Positions 34,377-46,623 of a stretch of DNA of 64,000 nt are shown one piece after another (within the stretch, counting starts at the first letter, position 1; each line of letters opens with the position of its first letter). This stretch comes from Candidula unifasciata. Lineage: Eukaryota > Mollusca > Gastropoda > Stylommatophora > Geomitridae. The stretch spans positions 149,782 to 213,781 of the forward strand of contig CAJHNH020000721.1 of NCBI GenBank assembly GCA_905116865.2. Reading direction: 5' to 3'. The notes beneath the pieces are model-generated. The model ran no database searches and was not told where the DNA came from. It worked only from the letters and a program-made list of their open reading frames with translations. Made by a program: the position numbers and the translations under genes.

Positions 34377-35850
34377 GTAAGCTTGCTATCACGGTGGTTT
34401 ACGTAAATTCCACTATACTAGAGATTTAGAGCTATCCCGAGGCATGATTTCACACGTACTAAAGTAGAAAAGAACCAATACATAGAGAAAACCTGATAAA
34501 AATATAACTAGAATTTACTTGCACTGGAACCCACATGGACATTTAAATAAAGGAAAGTACCTAAAAAAAAAAAAACAATACACACACACGGAGATGGGAG
34601 CTAGAGAGTGAAGGTAAAAAGATAGGGGAGGGCATGGGGAGTGCTGCATGCCCGAACGAAGGATACAACGACCAGGCGTGAGTTGGTTGAGGACCTATGC
34701 TCCAGGGTGTTTGTAAAGTCTCGCTAGAATTTGTATGCTTTATAAAATAAATGCGCCTAAAAAGGTCATTAACATTCGTTACAATAGTTACTGCTATGGT
34801 TTAACGCTATTTGGGAAAGCTGCAAAGTATCACAAAGAATATTAATTTCACCAGGTGTTGGAAATGTCTACCGTGAGCTATCAAGACATGCCTGTACACG
34901 TCCTGTCGCATTGCCACATACCTTCTGCAACGTGCCTGTGGCTATTTCTTTAATAGTAATTAGGATTGCTCCTTCAAGGCCCCCTGATGTGTGTACATTA
35001 TTTTTGTATTTAACAGCTTTCTAACAGAAGTACGACGAGGAGATTGTTTATCAGGAAATCTTTCTTTAAATTTTTGAAGAACTATCTACATGAATCGACT
35101 GCCATTTCGAAACACTTGTTCAGCCAAAAAATATTCTTTCTTCTGTTGATAACACCATTCTGTTTTAAGTGCAAAAATTACTTCAGCAGACGATAGCCAT
35201 TCACAGCATATTACTTTAAGATTGTCTGTGAAGCACATGTTTCGATGACGTCATTACTTCGTTTTTCATATGTGTTCTATATACACAATGTTTAGCGACT
35301 TTACAAACACATTGTACTATTGTTTGTTAGCTGGTTGATAAGTCCATGTTTCAACATCACAAAAGAGGGCCGCCACAGAGCTACTCTGTTCCCATGCCAG
35401 TGGAAATCATTTAAAAAAAATTGTCCTTTATTGTCTCTATGAAAACTAGTAAAACAATTTAAGAGTTCTAGCAAAATCTTGAAGCTTGCACACGCATAAT
35501 ATAAATGCATCAGACAGATGTCAGATGTGCCAACACTAACGGTCCCACACCAGACTTGCATCTCACTGTTGGAACAGTCATCCACCATTTTAGTGCAGTC
35601 ATTAACACGTCGCAGGCAATGGAAGGAAAGGTTCTATCTGAAATCCACCACTCCTAGCGTCGCACTGAGCACTCAACTCAGTAACTGGGCAACGAAACCT
35701 TTGGACCCCTGGTCCAGAGAGGGAAAATTGCGTCATCAAAACCAAGCTGAAAACAAACAACTTTCTTAGATCGTCACTGGTCAGTCGACCATCTGCCTTT
35801 ACCTGGAAGCTCAAAGATGTCATATATATATTATTGTTAACTACAAAGAA
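34377..35850. other. iGluR intron 2, unassigned part
   Basis: Traces at 34645-34710 (GAACGAAGGATACAACGACC) might be a LINE 3' end but are too short to call. Otherwise nothing recognised. Confidence 0.45.
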
Positions 35851-35852
35851 AT

Positions 35853-36026
35853 CTCCAGGTTGACACAGCTTTCAGTGGGAACCAGGTACGGTCATGTGAA
35901 GTAAAGGCGGTCGGTTTGATGTTGATTACATCATCCACCGAGTACCGAGTGGCTTATAAAATATAAGCCTAGCACTATATACACAATACGTCTGAAGACG
36001 TAGAAAAGGGTCCTCTGCTTTACAAT
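35853..36026 (+). repeat. SINE family C, partial copy (+)
   Basis: GAACCAGGTACGGTCATGTG, AGTAAAGGCGGTCGGTTTGA, GTACCGAGTGGCTTATAAAA and AAGGGTCCTCTGCTTTAC follow family order. The tRNA-like head is absent. Confidence 0.75.
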
Positions 36027-36193
36027 GAAATCTCGTTAACATGAACACTTTTAAAAAGATCATTCGTTTAACACGAACATAATTTTGGTCACAGCAACGA
36101 TGTATTATCAGTCTGTGGTTAGCACGTATATTTTCAACGAAGTGTTGGTCTGTATACATTGAATCTGTGCCAATGACTGACTGACTGACTTTC

Positions 36194-36375
36194 TACCCCA
36201 CCAGGAATTCACACAAGGGATAAACACCGATGACACAATGTGCCACCATGCGGATGAGGATCACCGTGGAGAGGTTCCAGAAACCGCGTTCAGCCATTAG
36301 GCCACATTTATGGCCGGGCTATATTGCGACCCCTGGCAAGAGCCGGAGTAGGGCTTCAAATAACGAAAACTTTCA
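36194..36375 (-). repeat. SINE-like family B, copy 3
   Basis: Reverse orientation. CTACCCCACCAGGAATTCAC, AATGTGCCACCATGCGGATG, GAAACCGCGTTCAGCCATT and GGGCTTCAAATAACG match the reverse complement of the family. Confidence 0.88.
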
Positions 36376-37035
36376 TACTAAAAAGGACGGCACGATTGTT
36401 AGGAAAAATGTACACATCCATGCTGTACATATGTGATAGCTATATAGATAACCATGTTGGCTTCTTCGCCAGGCCAACAATTTGGCGAAACAAAGGTAAA
36501 AGACCACCTGCTTCTTTAACAATCATACAACATCAAGGACGAATTACCAGGTCCTTGGTAAAATCGGATGTGGTTTGTCTTATATTTCGCCGCATCTTGA
36601 CAAGACACACACAAACAATACATTCCACTGAAATGCGAATGGTCTCTCTTGTTATATCGTCGCCGGAAGTTCACTTTAGTCCTGTGACTTACTGTGTGAT
36701 ATGCCTGGCAATAAATTGTGAAATGTATTGTTTGTGTCCGCACTATTTTAATCCATTACAGGAAAACATTGTTTAGCATATATTATTTGTTTGAAAAAAA
36801 AAAAACAACATCGTTTTTGCTTTTGTGACGCCGGCCTGACATTTATTATTTCAGGGGCTGTCACTAAGTATGTTTTCCCCTCCACACAATTGGCTACTTG
36901 TCAACATGGTGAGTCACTGTTCATGTTTACGTCTACCCCCACCCCCCCCACCCCGCCCACCCTTTTATAAGTTTTTTAGGGAGCTGTCATTTCAAACCTC
37001 ACTATAATAATCCCGTCCCCAAATCCCCACTCTCG
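36376..37035. other. iGluR intron 2, unassigned part
   Basis: No recognised element. A short C-rich stretch at 36937-36960. Confidence 0.5.
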
Positions 37036-37082
37036 TTGTCACACACACACAGACCCATTTCCCCACTCTCCAGATTCATTCT

Positions 37083-37113
<31 letters not shown>

Positions 37114-37317
37114 ATCTCCCTCTCTGACACACTCAAACACACATACACAAAGGGACACAGACATCCTCCTAAACAAGCCCTGCTTGCCATCCTAAAGCTA
37201 ACGGTACTCCTGAAAACAACACGAATGAAACCCCAGATACTCACAGCAATGTTTATACAGATACAACTTTGGGTGAGAGTGGTCTTCATCACTCGTGGTG
37301 GACAAACAACACAACAC

Positions 37318-37470
37318 ACATCCAGATACAGCAGTAACAGTGCCAGAGGTCAATCACGCAGAATATTGACCGCAGAAATATCGAAGACACAAAATAAAGT
37401 ACCACACACAAATTGAACAGAAGGACACTTCCCGAGATGTCTTCTTGTCCTGACTCTGCGAGGCATTCCA
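37318..37470 (+). pseudogene. LINE RT C-terminal remnant, partial duplicate
   Basis: CCAGATACAGCAGTAACAGT, GCCAGAGGTCAATCACGCAG and GCAGAAATATCGAAGACACA are paralogous to 37965-38112. The broken peptide RYSSNSARGQSRRI is the counterpart of the 'RGRP' region of LINE reverse transcriptases. Confidence 0.6.
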
Positions 37471-37689
37471 TGAGTAGAGAAAAGAAGAAGAAGAAGTGAA
37501 GTCAGGTCATTTACTGGCTCGTAGAAAAATGAGATAGAGACCTCCTGAACCGACTGTTATGAAAAGCGGAAGAAAAAGAAAGAAATACAACAGACATGCA
37601 CTATAACCAATCAAGTTATGGGACCAATATTGAAATGCAAACACGGGAAAATGAACACTATAAAAACTATAGTTTGAGCTATATAAATG

Positions 37690-38115
37690 CTATGTTATGT
37701 TTAAGATAATATTTTTGCAGAGCTATGCTATCAGTTTCAACGTGGACATTGTCTTCGGAACAAGAAGAAAAATAGTAAGGACAGAAATTAAATGTTTAGC
37801 TGTCATGCTAGATGTAACAAACAAAAAAATGACTGGCTCAGGAAGGACAATATCAGTAGGAAAGTTGGTACACAACTAGTACTGAACTTTATCAGTAGAC
37901 TAGACATTAAATAGTTTGGCCATGTAGCAAGATTGCCAACAGGGCATCACAGTAAGCAGTATTATACAGATACAGCGGTAACAGAGCCAGAGGTCGACCA
38001 CACAAAAGATCGACCGCAGAAATATCAGAGACACTAAAATGTATCAAGTACGAAGTGGACGGAAGGGCCCGTTCCAAAGATCTCTTCTTGCCCTGACTGC
38101 GATTGTCAGCCACCT
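37690..38115 (+). pseudogene. LINE RT C-terminal remnant
   Basis: Broken frames: RTEIKCLAVMLDVTNKKMTG near 37779 (cf. 'e...lR.mL.vtrrDriRN'), a GHVARLP-like block near 37920, and RYSGNRARGRPHKRSTAE near 37970. This order is the thumb and C-terminal region of RTE/CR1-like reverse transcriptases. Stops and shifts make it dead. Confidence 0.65.
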
Positions 38116-38930
38116 AATTTACTAAAATCATTTTCTATGGCTCGCTAGGAAGGCCAGCTAACAGACTTCACTACACTGGACACACTCAAGACACGCACCT
38201 GCTGAGTACAAACATAATCTTTAATGTACAATGGACAATACAGCTATAGACACTTCAACTACGCTGGCAGTTCTTATCAGAAACGTTGGCATTGAGCAGC
38301 TTTACATTCACTGGTCAACCCAACTCGTTCCCATGGATGTTCAAGAACACGATTCCTAGCTGACAGTTTCTCAGTGCTAATTAAGCCGCCGTCTATTGCC
38401 ACACAGGACTCAGCGACACACGTAAGGTGTATGGCCTAAGCGTGACTGGGCAGTGATAACGCCATTAACAATGCGTGTCTCACATTCACTAGCTGCTTAA
38501 CAAATATTATACAAGGAACATTAACTCTACACTATCGCGTCGAAATATTAAATGGAAACACAGACTATCAAAGATACTAAACACAAATCCTATTCAACTA
38601 ACAGTCACTAACCTAATGTACTTTTACCTAGTCGAAGCGCAACGTCTGGTCCGGTCCAGTGTCACTACACAACTCTCCCAGTCTGTTCTGTCCCAGCTCT
38701 TTTGTTCCCCTCTGCGTTCATCCCTCGCCACGCTGTAGTCCGTGTCAACCGTGTGAACTGGGCTTAGCCAGTTAAACTCAACCCAGTTTATTCCGTGGGC
38801 AAGTTGCCCGGTCCCACACTGAGCTTTACTTAAGGTCAACTCATTCATACGTGATTATTCACTATCATCAACTCCGTTCATCCCGTAGCCGAACTGGCCT
38901 CTGACAGCGATACTTTCCAGGAGTAATGAA
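38116..38930. other. iGluR intron 2, unassigned part
   Basis: No gene or repeat recognised, although GC content is moderately raised at 38620-38830. Confidence 0.5.
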
Positions 38931-39452
<522 letters not shown>

Positions 39453-39579
39453 GGTAATGCCAGCTCTACCAGGACACCACACAGCTAAGACATTATGTTT
39501 ATTCAAATTTTAAGGTCTTTCATAGACACGCCTGTATTGTTCCCTAAAAAATGCTTCCTGTTTGTGTCCTTGACTGCAG

Positions 39580-39810
39580 GACCTCCTAGAGTACTCGCTG
39601 GACAAGTATGTCGATTCCCATGCCAACATCACGGTCCTAAACCTCATGAAAGACTCCATGTCCAACTCTTGTGCCCTGGGGAAGGACAACATCACCCTCA
39701 GCCGCGCCGTGCTCCACGATGCTATTCGACTAATGGCCCACATGAAGAGGTCTGACGTGCTGCTCCTGAAGAAGCAGGTTCGAGTCAACATGGGGCACAT
39801 TATTAGCAAG
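39580..39810 (+). CDS. iGluR exon 3: ATD segment
   Basis: The exon lies between cttgactgcag and gtgggg; 231 nt, 77 codons, phase 0 at both ends. The peptide runs from DLLEYSLDKYVDSH through CALGKDNITLSRAVLHDA to NMGHIISK. The helix HDAIRLMAHMKRSD matches the position in iGluR ATDs where a helix near 'YDAV' packs in lobe 2. It has two sequons (NIT twice). The open frame continues past the donor into a TGTC tetranucleotide repeat, which is not coding. The exon is bracketed by a GAA/AAT tract 130 bp upstream and the TGTC tract 35 bp downstream. Confidence 0.88.
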
Positions 39811-39840
39811 GTGGGGTTTGTGGATACTATCTCTAGCCCT

Positions 39841-40008
<168 letters not shown>

Positions 40009-40210
40009 CGTTGCTTCCCAGCATGTTCGTTTATTTCCAGGCCTGTTTGTCAGTTTCCAAGACTGCATGTCTGTCAGTTTAAATTCTGTCTACCCCAAAG
40101 ACTGTCTAATGCTAAGCCAGACTGTCTGTTGCCAAGTATATAAGTCTATTGTTCAGTTTATCTGCCTAATGCCAAGTCTGTCTATTTCAAGCCTGTTTGT
40201 TGGTTTGTAG

Positions 40211-40700
40211 GTTATTCGGTGGGTTTGCCAGCCTGAGATCCTCACAGTCAATGTGCATATGACCTTATTTTGATCTCCCTGTCTCTCCGCCTCTGCACCT
40301 AACTCTATCCGTGCCTCATTTCTAGCCTGGTTTGTCTTTCTGTGTCTGTTTCTCTATCAGTTTATCTGCCTCAGCGCTCCGTGTGGGTTCCAGTGTCCCA
40401 GATGAGGGAGTGTAGGGTGTGGGAAGACCCAACGCCACATACCAAGGATGTCGTAAAAGTCAACCAATTATGAGTGTTTCCTTCAACTTCTAAGTGCTTC
40501 TGACGAGGAATCAAAACTCTTGCTAGATCTGTAAAACGGATGTGCAAGCGAACCTAACATTCTCGAACACGACCAAAGTTCAGAAATGGACGAAAAACCA
40601 GAAGATTCCGCCGAAGTTTACACTGGGTCAACGCTAAGAAGAGTAAGTAGAAGAGAAATACTATCTCTGCATCTCTTTGTTGACTTCTCTGTTTGTCTGC
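40211..40700. other. iGluR intron 3, unassigned part
   Basis: Nothing recognised. A CTG/TCT bias at 40270-40370 may be decayed tetranucleotide repeat. Confidence 0.5.
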
Positions 40701-40704
40701 ACTG

Positions 40705-40920
40705 TTCGTCCTAACACTTGTCTACCTGTCCTAAAACTTGTATACCTATCCTAACACTTGTCTACCTTCCCTAACACTTGTCTACCTATCCTAACACTTG
40801 TCTACCTGTCCTAAAACTTGTATACCTATCATAACACTTGTCTATCTTCCCTAACACTTGTCTACCTGTCCTAACACTTGTTTACCTCTCCTAACACTTG
40901 TTTACCTGTCCTAACACGTG
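40705..40920 (+). repeat. 20-bp minisatellite
   Basis: About eleven units of CTAACACTTGTCTACCTGTC with CTTCC and CTATC variants at the end of the unit. Confidence 0.95.
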
Positions 40921-41073
40921 TCTGTCCTTGCATCTGATATGTTGTCAAAGAACCAATCAAGTCCTTAACTGAAATCTTCATTAAAAGTTCCCCCCCGTTG
41001 TTAAAACCAGACGTCGTTAAAGCAACATGTCCAGGTAATATAACAGCAGATCCATCATCCATTTTATTCAAAG

Positions 41074-41178
41074 CTGGAGACAGATGGGTGCACGGGTCAT
41101 CTGAGGTTTGAACCTAACGCTACCAGGTCAGAGAGCTTTCTACAGATCCTCAGTTTGGAGGGATACAGAACTGGCGTG
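41074..41178 (+). CDS. iGluR exon 4: ATD end (DGCTGHLRF motif)
   Basis: The exon is 105 nt, 35 codons, phase 0 at both ends, between ttattcaaag and gtgagt. It encodes LETDGCTGHLRFEPNATRSE and then FLQILSLEGYRTGV. The block 'GCTGHLRF...R' followed by 'I..L' is the conserved last strand pair of the ATD, found as 'GLTGRIxFxxxGxR' in AMPA and kainate receptors. One sequon (NAT). It joins directly to SGTWH of exon 5, the usual 'G.W' position that ends the ATD. Confidence 0.93.
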
Positions 41179-41429
41179 GTGAGTGTCCGTTAGCTATTGT
41201 CTCCAGTTTTGTTTCGGGTGTGAAAATGTGTGGTAGCTTTAAGTGTGTGGTAGTTTTAAATGTGTGTGGGATGTTTATGTGGGGATGCCTTTGCGTAGCA
41301 AAATGTTTATTTGGCTTCATGTGTTTGTTTTGTTTGTTTGTTTGTTAAGATGCTGTTATAAAGCGTCTTAAACAACCACTAAATTGTTTTCTATACAGCC
41401 CATTGCTGTAGAGAAATCTGTCTGTCGTT

Positions 41430-41640
41430 CTACCCCACCTGGACCGTTCAAGGAGCGACCAACACAAAGTGCCACCATTTGCACGACGATCACCTTGGCA
41501 GATGTCCCATATACCCCTTTAAACTATTAGGTTATATTGCCCCCCCCCCCCCCCCTGTTCACCCCGTTGATTGTTTTTAAGATAGATTTCAGCCAGGATG
41601 GGAGGGGGAGAAGTAGGGGTAGGGGGGAACTTTAAAACAA
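41430..41640 (-). repeat. SINE-like family B, degenerate copy 5, with C/G tracts
   Basis: CTACCCCACCTGGACCG and AAAGTGCCACCATTTGCACG are recognisable. The copy then runs into a C homopolymer at 41541-41557, and a distal fragment (AACAACGAAAACTTGC) near 41635 may be its far end. Confidence 0.55.
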
Positions 41641-41848
41641 CGAAAACTTGCGCCCAGCTACTAACGGACGTCGCCAAGGGAAAATCACATCTGTGCATCC
41701 CATTCATCATTTTCCGATACCAGAGAGTTTCTAAAGTTTCCCTAAATGATTTCTCTGTAGAAACAGTATCGTCGTCCTGTAGGGAAAGTCGTGTGTACCA
41801 AGCGACTTCAAAAATTAACCCGAAAACCTAGTAATGACTGCACAAATT

Positions 41849-41849
<1 letters not shown>

Positions 41850-41883
<34 letters not shown>

Positions 41884-41909
41884 GAGGGTGGGAGGTGGGG
41901 GGGGGGGGA
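41850..41909 (+). repeat. G-homopolymer region
   Basis: A run of more than 30 G followed by further G-runs; a quadruplex-forming candidate and a place where assembly length is unreliable. Confidence 0.95.
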
Positions 41910-42069
41910 ATACAAAGACATAAATACCTGGCTGGCAGGGCCACTGCATAATCAGGACAAGAACACATACCTGATCCTTTCAGATCATGCTGTGGGGCAA
42001 ACAATGCCTATATTGGTGCACGAAAAGACGTTAATGGCATTTTTGTTGTTGGTGTAATATTCCTATGAG

Positions 42070-42416
42070 TGCCCTCAATCAATGGCATTCTTTTTTTACA
42101 ATCTCAATCAATGGCATTCTTTTTTTACAATCTCAATCAATTGCATTCTTTTTTACAATCTCAATCAATGGCATTATTTTTTACAATCTCAATCAATGGC
42201 ATTATTTTTTACAATCTCAATCAATGGCATTCTTTTTTACAATCTAAATCAATGGCATTCGTTTTACAATCTCAATCAATGGCATTATTTTTTACAATCT
42301 CAATCAATGGCATTCTTTTTTACAATCTAAATCAATGGCATTCGTTTTACAATCTCAATCAATGGCATCCTTTTTTTGCAATCTCAATCAATGGCATTCG
42401 TTTTTACAATCTCCAG
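42070..42416 (+). repeat. 27-30 bp minisatellite ending at the exon 5 acceptor
   Basis: About twelve units of CAATCTCAATCAATGGCATT + CTTTTTTTA, shortened in the TTCGTTTTA variant. The last unit changes TCTCAAT to TCTCCAG, and that AG (42415-42416) is the exon 5 splice acceptor. Confidence 0.95.
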
Positions 42417-42545
42417 AGTGGCACTTGGCACAGTCTTCCCAAGGATGCACGAAACAGGATCGATCCATCCAAGTCGTTCAGCGGCCTGTTCAAGGTTTCT
42501 GGCAATGTCTTCGGGGACAAACCACTGAGGATCACCGTCATTCTG
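42417..42545 (+). CDS. iGluR exon 5: ATD/S1 linker and first S1 strand
   Basis: The exon is 129 nt, 43 codons, phase 0, between acaatctccag and gtaagt. The peptide starts SGTWHSLPKDARNRID and ends DKPLRITVIL. The 'KPLRITVIL' strand followed by E-A-P-F in the next exon corresponds to 'RTLxVTTILEEPYV', the start of the S1 half of the agonist-binding domain. The acceptor sits on the last unit of a 27-30 bp tandem repeat, which supplies its T-rich tract. Confidence 0.94.
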
Positions 42546-42639
42546 GTAAGTGGCTGGTACTAATGGGCACTTACATATAGTTGAAAAAAGAAATAAGAAG
42601 TAGAGATGTAGGGGTGAGTGGCACATTGTCGATATTCTA

Positions 42640-42730
42640 TAGTTAAGGTCAGACCGATAAATATAAGGAAAAGTTCCGGGAAGTGAAGGAGGCTGGGTGA
42701 GGTTTATAACATCATCCGTCAAGTGTCAAT
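42640..42730 (+). repeat. SINE family C, fragment (+)
   Basis: GTTCCGGGAAGTGAAGGAGG, ATAACATCATCCGTCAAGTG and CAATGTGTCTTAATCTATAT follow the body of family C. Confidence 0.65.
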
Positions 42731-42849
42731 GTGTCTTAATCTATATGAATCAGGCTAACATCATTTACCCTATATGCCATTTAGAAAAGTGTACTGTATA
42801 TCTTTTTGCATTTTACAGATCTAATGTAAGGCTACAGAGAACCGACCAA

Positions 42850-43130
42850 TACATGTTTGTATGACCTGTTTTGTGTGGAGGGGGCACACCAGGAAGGGAA
42901 TGAGAATGAAAGAAGAAATTACTGCAGAAATGATTAAGGCTGAGCGTCCGAGAAGAAACACACTAAACATAAATGTTGACAACAATGGCCCTGAAATTCC
43001 CATGCTATTAATTGTGGGAGACTTTTCTTAACACAGGCGGGTTTGCTAGTCACACTCGCCTTCGCCATGGACTGTGAGTCTCATGTTACTCATAAGACAT
43101 TGTAAGACTATCGATTGGAAAAACGGAAAG
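42850..43130 (+). repeat. Interspersed repeat E, copy 2 (iGluR intron 5)
   Basis: GGGAATGAGAATGAAAGAAG, GGCCCTGAAATTCCCATGCT, GCGGGTTTGCTAGTCACACT and CGCCTTCGCCATGG mirror the copy at 24450-24770. Confidence 0.75.
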
Positions 43131-43424
43131 GGGCAAATGATGATGATTACGTGTATTGGCTTGTCATAGATTGTGACAAAAAATAGGAAAACCGTTATCT
43201 TTTCCGTATGTTTGTGTAGATACCGCAACGTATCCGGCTGTGCAACTCGTTTAGTGCAGTGTGTGTGGGTCGGCTAACATATGGTAGATTCATTGGGAAT
43301 CAATACAAACATCATATGTGTTTGACATAGCAACATTCACCGTGATGTGTTGACCTGCTGAGGTAATTACACAAACATTCCAGTCCATGTGAACTGGCTA
43401 CAAGGACGCTGCAAGTTCCGATTG

Positions 43425-43429
<5 letters not shown>

Positions 43430-43478
<49 letters not shown>

Positions 43479-43487
43479 CCCCCTCTG

Positions 43488-43538
<51 letters not shown>

Positions 43539-43567
43539 ATCTGTCTCTCTCTCTCCCCTCTGTCTCT

Positions 43568-43598
<31 letters not shown>

Positions 43599-43721
43599 CC
43601 CCTCTGTCTCTCTCTCTCCCCTCTGTCTCCCCCTCTCTCTCTCTCTCTCTCTCTCTCCCCTCTGTCTCTCTCTCTCCCCTCTGTCTCTCCCCTCTCTCTC
43701 TCTCTCTCTCTCTCTCCCCCC

Positions 43722-43800
<79 letters not shown>
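43430..43800 (+). repeat. (TC)n then (AT)n microsatellite
   Basis: TC dinucleotide repeats broken by CCCCTCTGTC modules (43430-43738), then a perfect (TA)n to 43800. Confidence 0.98.
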
Positions 43801-43805
<5 letters not shown>

Positions 43806-44072
43806 CGTTCGTGGCTTAGGCGTTGCGGGTCCGACGCGAGGTTCCAACGTCCCGCGATCGAAACCCACTGCTGGCTGCGTTGATTTTTATCATGATATGG
43901 GACGTCGCAGGTCGACCCAGCCTATAATGGGTACAAGGATGACTGTCCTGGGGAAGTAGAGATGGCCAGCGTAATTCTGACCACATTACCCACCTAATGC
44001 CGATGGTCTGAAAAAATATGGGCTCTTTTCCCATATACCTGATACGCCTAAAGGCGTGAAAAGGAATCTTTA

Positions 44073-44078
<6 letters not shown>
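43800..44078 (+). repeat. SINE family C, full-length-like copy (+) between AT tracts
   Basis: The tRNA-like head GTGGCTTAGGCGTTGCGG with box B-like GCGATCGAAACCC, then GGTCGACCCAGCCTATAATG, GACCACATTACCCACCTAAT, GCCGATGGTCTG and the tail GGCGTGAAAAGGAATCTTTA. It is flanked on both sides by (AT)n runs. Confidence 0.85.
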
Positions 44079-44146
<68 letters not shown>

Positions 44147-44252
44147 ACCTCTCTCTATGTCTCTTTTTTTCCCCGCCTCACTCCCTCGGTGCCTCTTTGA
44201 CGCTTTCTTGGGTCCAACATGTCGTCCCCCCCCCCCCCCCCCCCCCCCCCCT
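44079..44252 (+). repeat. (AT)n microsatellite and C-homopolymer
   Basis: (TA)n at 44079-44144 and a C-run at 44227-44252. Confidence 0.97.
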
Positions 44253-44659
44253 CAGTGAAAATACCCCGATTCAACCAGTAAAATGAAGATTATATTGTGT
44301 GTGTTTGATGATGTCTCTTCATTTTTGATCTGCTTGAGGTTGCGGTTGATTTAGCTTTTCTGCCAACACATAGATCAACCACTCAGGTGCCGTTTCTACA
44401 TGGAAGGTTGGCGGCGGCAATGGACTTCCTGTCCCTCGGTACACTCTCTGAACCTGCTGTTGATGCGTCTTATGATATTTTCTAGCCTGTTGTATCGCTG
44501 TCCACCTCTTACTCGTCTGCCTTTGACTTTACCCCATAGAACCGTGTTTTTTCTTCAGTGTCTTTTATTATGGCCTAAATATTGTTTAATCTTTTGTTTC
44601 TTTCGAAAAAGTTTTTTTTTGTTGCCAGTTTTGCACGAACATGCATTGCTGATAGTAAA

Positions 44660-44955
44660 TAGGTAAAGGTAAAGTCAGGAGATGTGAACCAGCTTCACTG
44701 CACACGGTTATAAACCATGTGCTCTGGCACCAGTACGGACAGCTGGTAAGAAACTATCCGCCTGTGTCGCCGTCCAACCAAAACTTCGTAGCTACAGCAA
44801 CGTTCCTCCATTTACCCCAGAGTGTTGACTCTGGTACCCATTTCCTAGAGGCAAGGTGAACCCCGGAAACAGTCCGGTTTCGAACACCGGCCGTAGGCGA
44901 GTCACAGCTGGATATAAAAGCGAGTCTCCTATCGACTGAGCTAACGCCACCCCCC
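44660..44955 (-). repeat. tRNA-derived SINE, family D
   Basis: Read on the minus strand, GTGGCGTTAGCTCAGTCGAT and then GGTGTTCGAAACCGG form box A and box B like those of a tRNA gene, followed by a body ending GTAAAGGTAAAGTCAGG reversed at 44661. The 3' tail is (GTAAA)-like. Only one copy seen. Confidence 0.75.
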
Positions 44956-45454
44956 TCTCTAAGTTTCTTAGTTCAGTTCAATACTGTTCATTACTGTGTC
45001 TGTAGTAGACTGTGATAAGACTGCGGTACCCAGTTAGCTCAAAACTGCGGATCGCTTTGTTGCTTTTGTTGTTGATATTGTTGCTCCGAAAGTCTGCCAC
45101 CGGATCCCATACTTGTCTTCCACTTATCTTTTACCGGCTGTCAATCCGACACATTAATATGGTTGAACTAAAACACTGCGTCCGCTCCAAGACGTTGGTT
45201 CTCATACACAACTCGCGCCCTGTGTCCACATCCGTTTTAAAGGTCTGGCCTATTTGCAGTTTGTTGGTTCCTTGCCACTCAGGCAGATGAAACCTTTAAA
45301 ACATTAAGCAGATGCACTGCGACTTCGAAGAAAAACACCCCTAACTAGCCGCCTCCTACGGTATGCTTGTCAGGGGCAGTGGGATGGAGCCCAAAAAAAA
45401 AAACAAACACATACTTGTTAATTCTCATTCAGAAAAACGTATCATTTACAGCTA
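44956..45454. other. Unassigned; possible LINE 3' end at 45350-45407
   Basis: GTATGCTTGTCAGGGGCAGT then GGAGCCC and an A-run resemble the 3' end of the old LINE at about 17590-17640. No coding frame supports it. Confidence 0.35.
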
Positions 45455-45730
45455 GTCATCATCATCATGTAGCAGGTCCTTTGCAGAACGTCGCTCTCAT
45501 CACAGTCTGCCTGTAAGAAACTCGGTCTATCGCCAGTTCTCGCGCCTCATGTACTTTCATACTCAAGGAGTCACTTATATCCTGTGCCCATCTTCGTGTC
45601 GGTCGGCCCCTGCCCCTCCTTCCTGTTACCATGCCTTCTGCTATTATTTTTTCCAATCCGTCGTGGCGCCTGATATGACAAAAATATTTCAGCTTCCGTT
45701 ACAGCTATTAGAATCGCTAAAAAAGGATTT
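45455..45730 (-). pseudogene. 5'-truncated RTE-like LINE, RT C-terminus
   Basis: Minus-strand frame: HIRRHDGLEKIIAEGMVTGR, RGRGRPTRRWAQDISDSLSM and ELAIDRVSYRQTVMRATFC. This is the terminal part of a LINE reverse transcriptase ('fGHi.R..gleK.i.eG...GrRgRGRP..rW..Di'). After the stop there is a short CAT/ATG tail near 45462. The upstream part was never inserted or is lost. Confidence 0.82.
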
Positions 45731-45764
45731 TATTATAAAGTAAACGGATTTGTATGTTTACGCC

Positions 45765-46092
45765 TGTGACTGACATCACGAATTCCTTAAATTTGTATGT
45801 TTACGAGTGTGGCTGACATCACGAATCCCTTAAATTTGTATGTTTACGCGTGTGGCTGACATCACGAAAACCTTGAATTTGAATGTTTACGCGTGTGGCT
45901 GACATCACGAATCCCTTAAATTTGTATGTTTAAATGTGTGGCTGACATCACGAATCCCTTAAATTTGTATGTTTACACGTGTGGCTGACATCACGAATCC
46001 CTTGTATTTGTATGTTTACGCGTATGGCTGACATCACAAATCCCTCAAATTTGTATGTGAACACCCGTTGCTGACATTACGAATCCCTCAAA
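45765..46092 (+). repeat. 43-bp minisatellite
   Basis: About 7.5 units of AAATTTGTATGTTTACGCGT + GTGGCTGACATCACGAATCC + CTT. Confidence 0.95.
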
Positions 46093-46179
46093 AATTGTTT
46101 CGCTGACCCAATGCGTTTTTGCGAACAGGGAAACACTATCATAGATAACGTCACCAGGAAGGATAACCAGGCATTAAAT

Positions 46180-46292
46180 GTCTGCAGAAGTCAGATGTGT
46201 TGACCGAGAGGCGTAAGTATCGCAGCCATGTTGAAACCGGGAACAACACATTTACATATTCCAATGAACGCTGAAGAAGATTTCATATCCCC
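46180..46292 (+). repeat. Interspersed repeat F, copy 2
   Basis: GTCTGCAGAAGTCAGATGTG, then TAAGTATCGCAGCC, AACAACACA and GAAGAAGATT, mirror the copy at 2735-2862. This copy lies about 90 bp after the end of a different (43-bp) minisatellite. Confidence 0.7.
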
Positions 46293-46622
46293 AACATTGT
46301 TCCTCACTTCCTTTATGTCGATGACTTGACTTTGTAGATTGCAGCAAATGTATGGTCCCCTGTATATGTAGATATAATCAACAGTTCTCCCTTTGAAACA
46401 TATGTGGTTTTATATCAGTATGTTACGAGAAAGGCTTTCAAATGTGAGTGGATATTCATTTCACTGCTTTTTATCCGACGTGGCTCGGCCTCACCAACCG
46501 AGAATGCGCACAAAGCACGGTTCTGTACCTTTATCGCAGCTACCAGAGATCACCGACTGACCTACAACCTCCGGAGCTCAAGCCAAGTAGCTTGACCACT
46601 TGGACACAAAGATTTCTAATTA
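46293..46622. other. Unassigned stretch
   Basis: No recognised element. Confidence 0.5.
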
Positions 46623-46623
46623 T

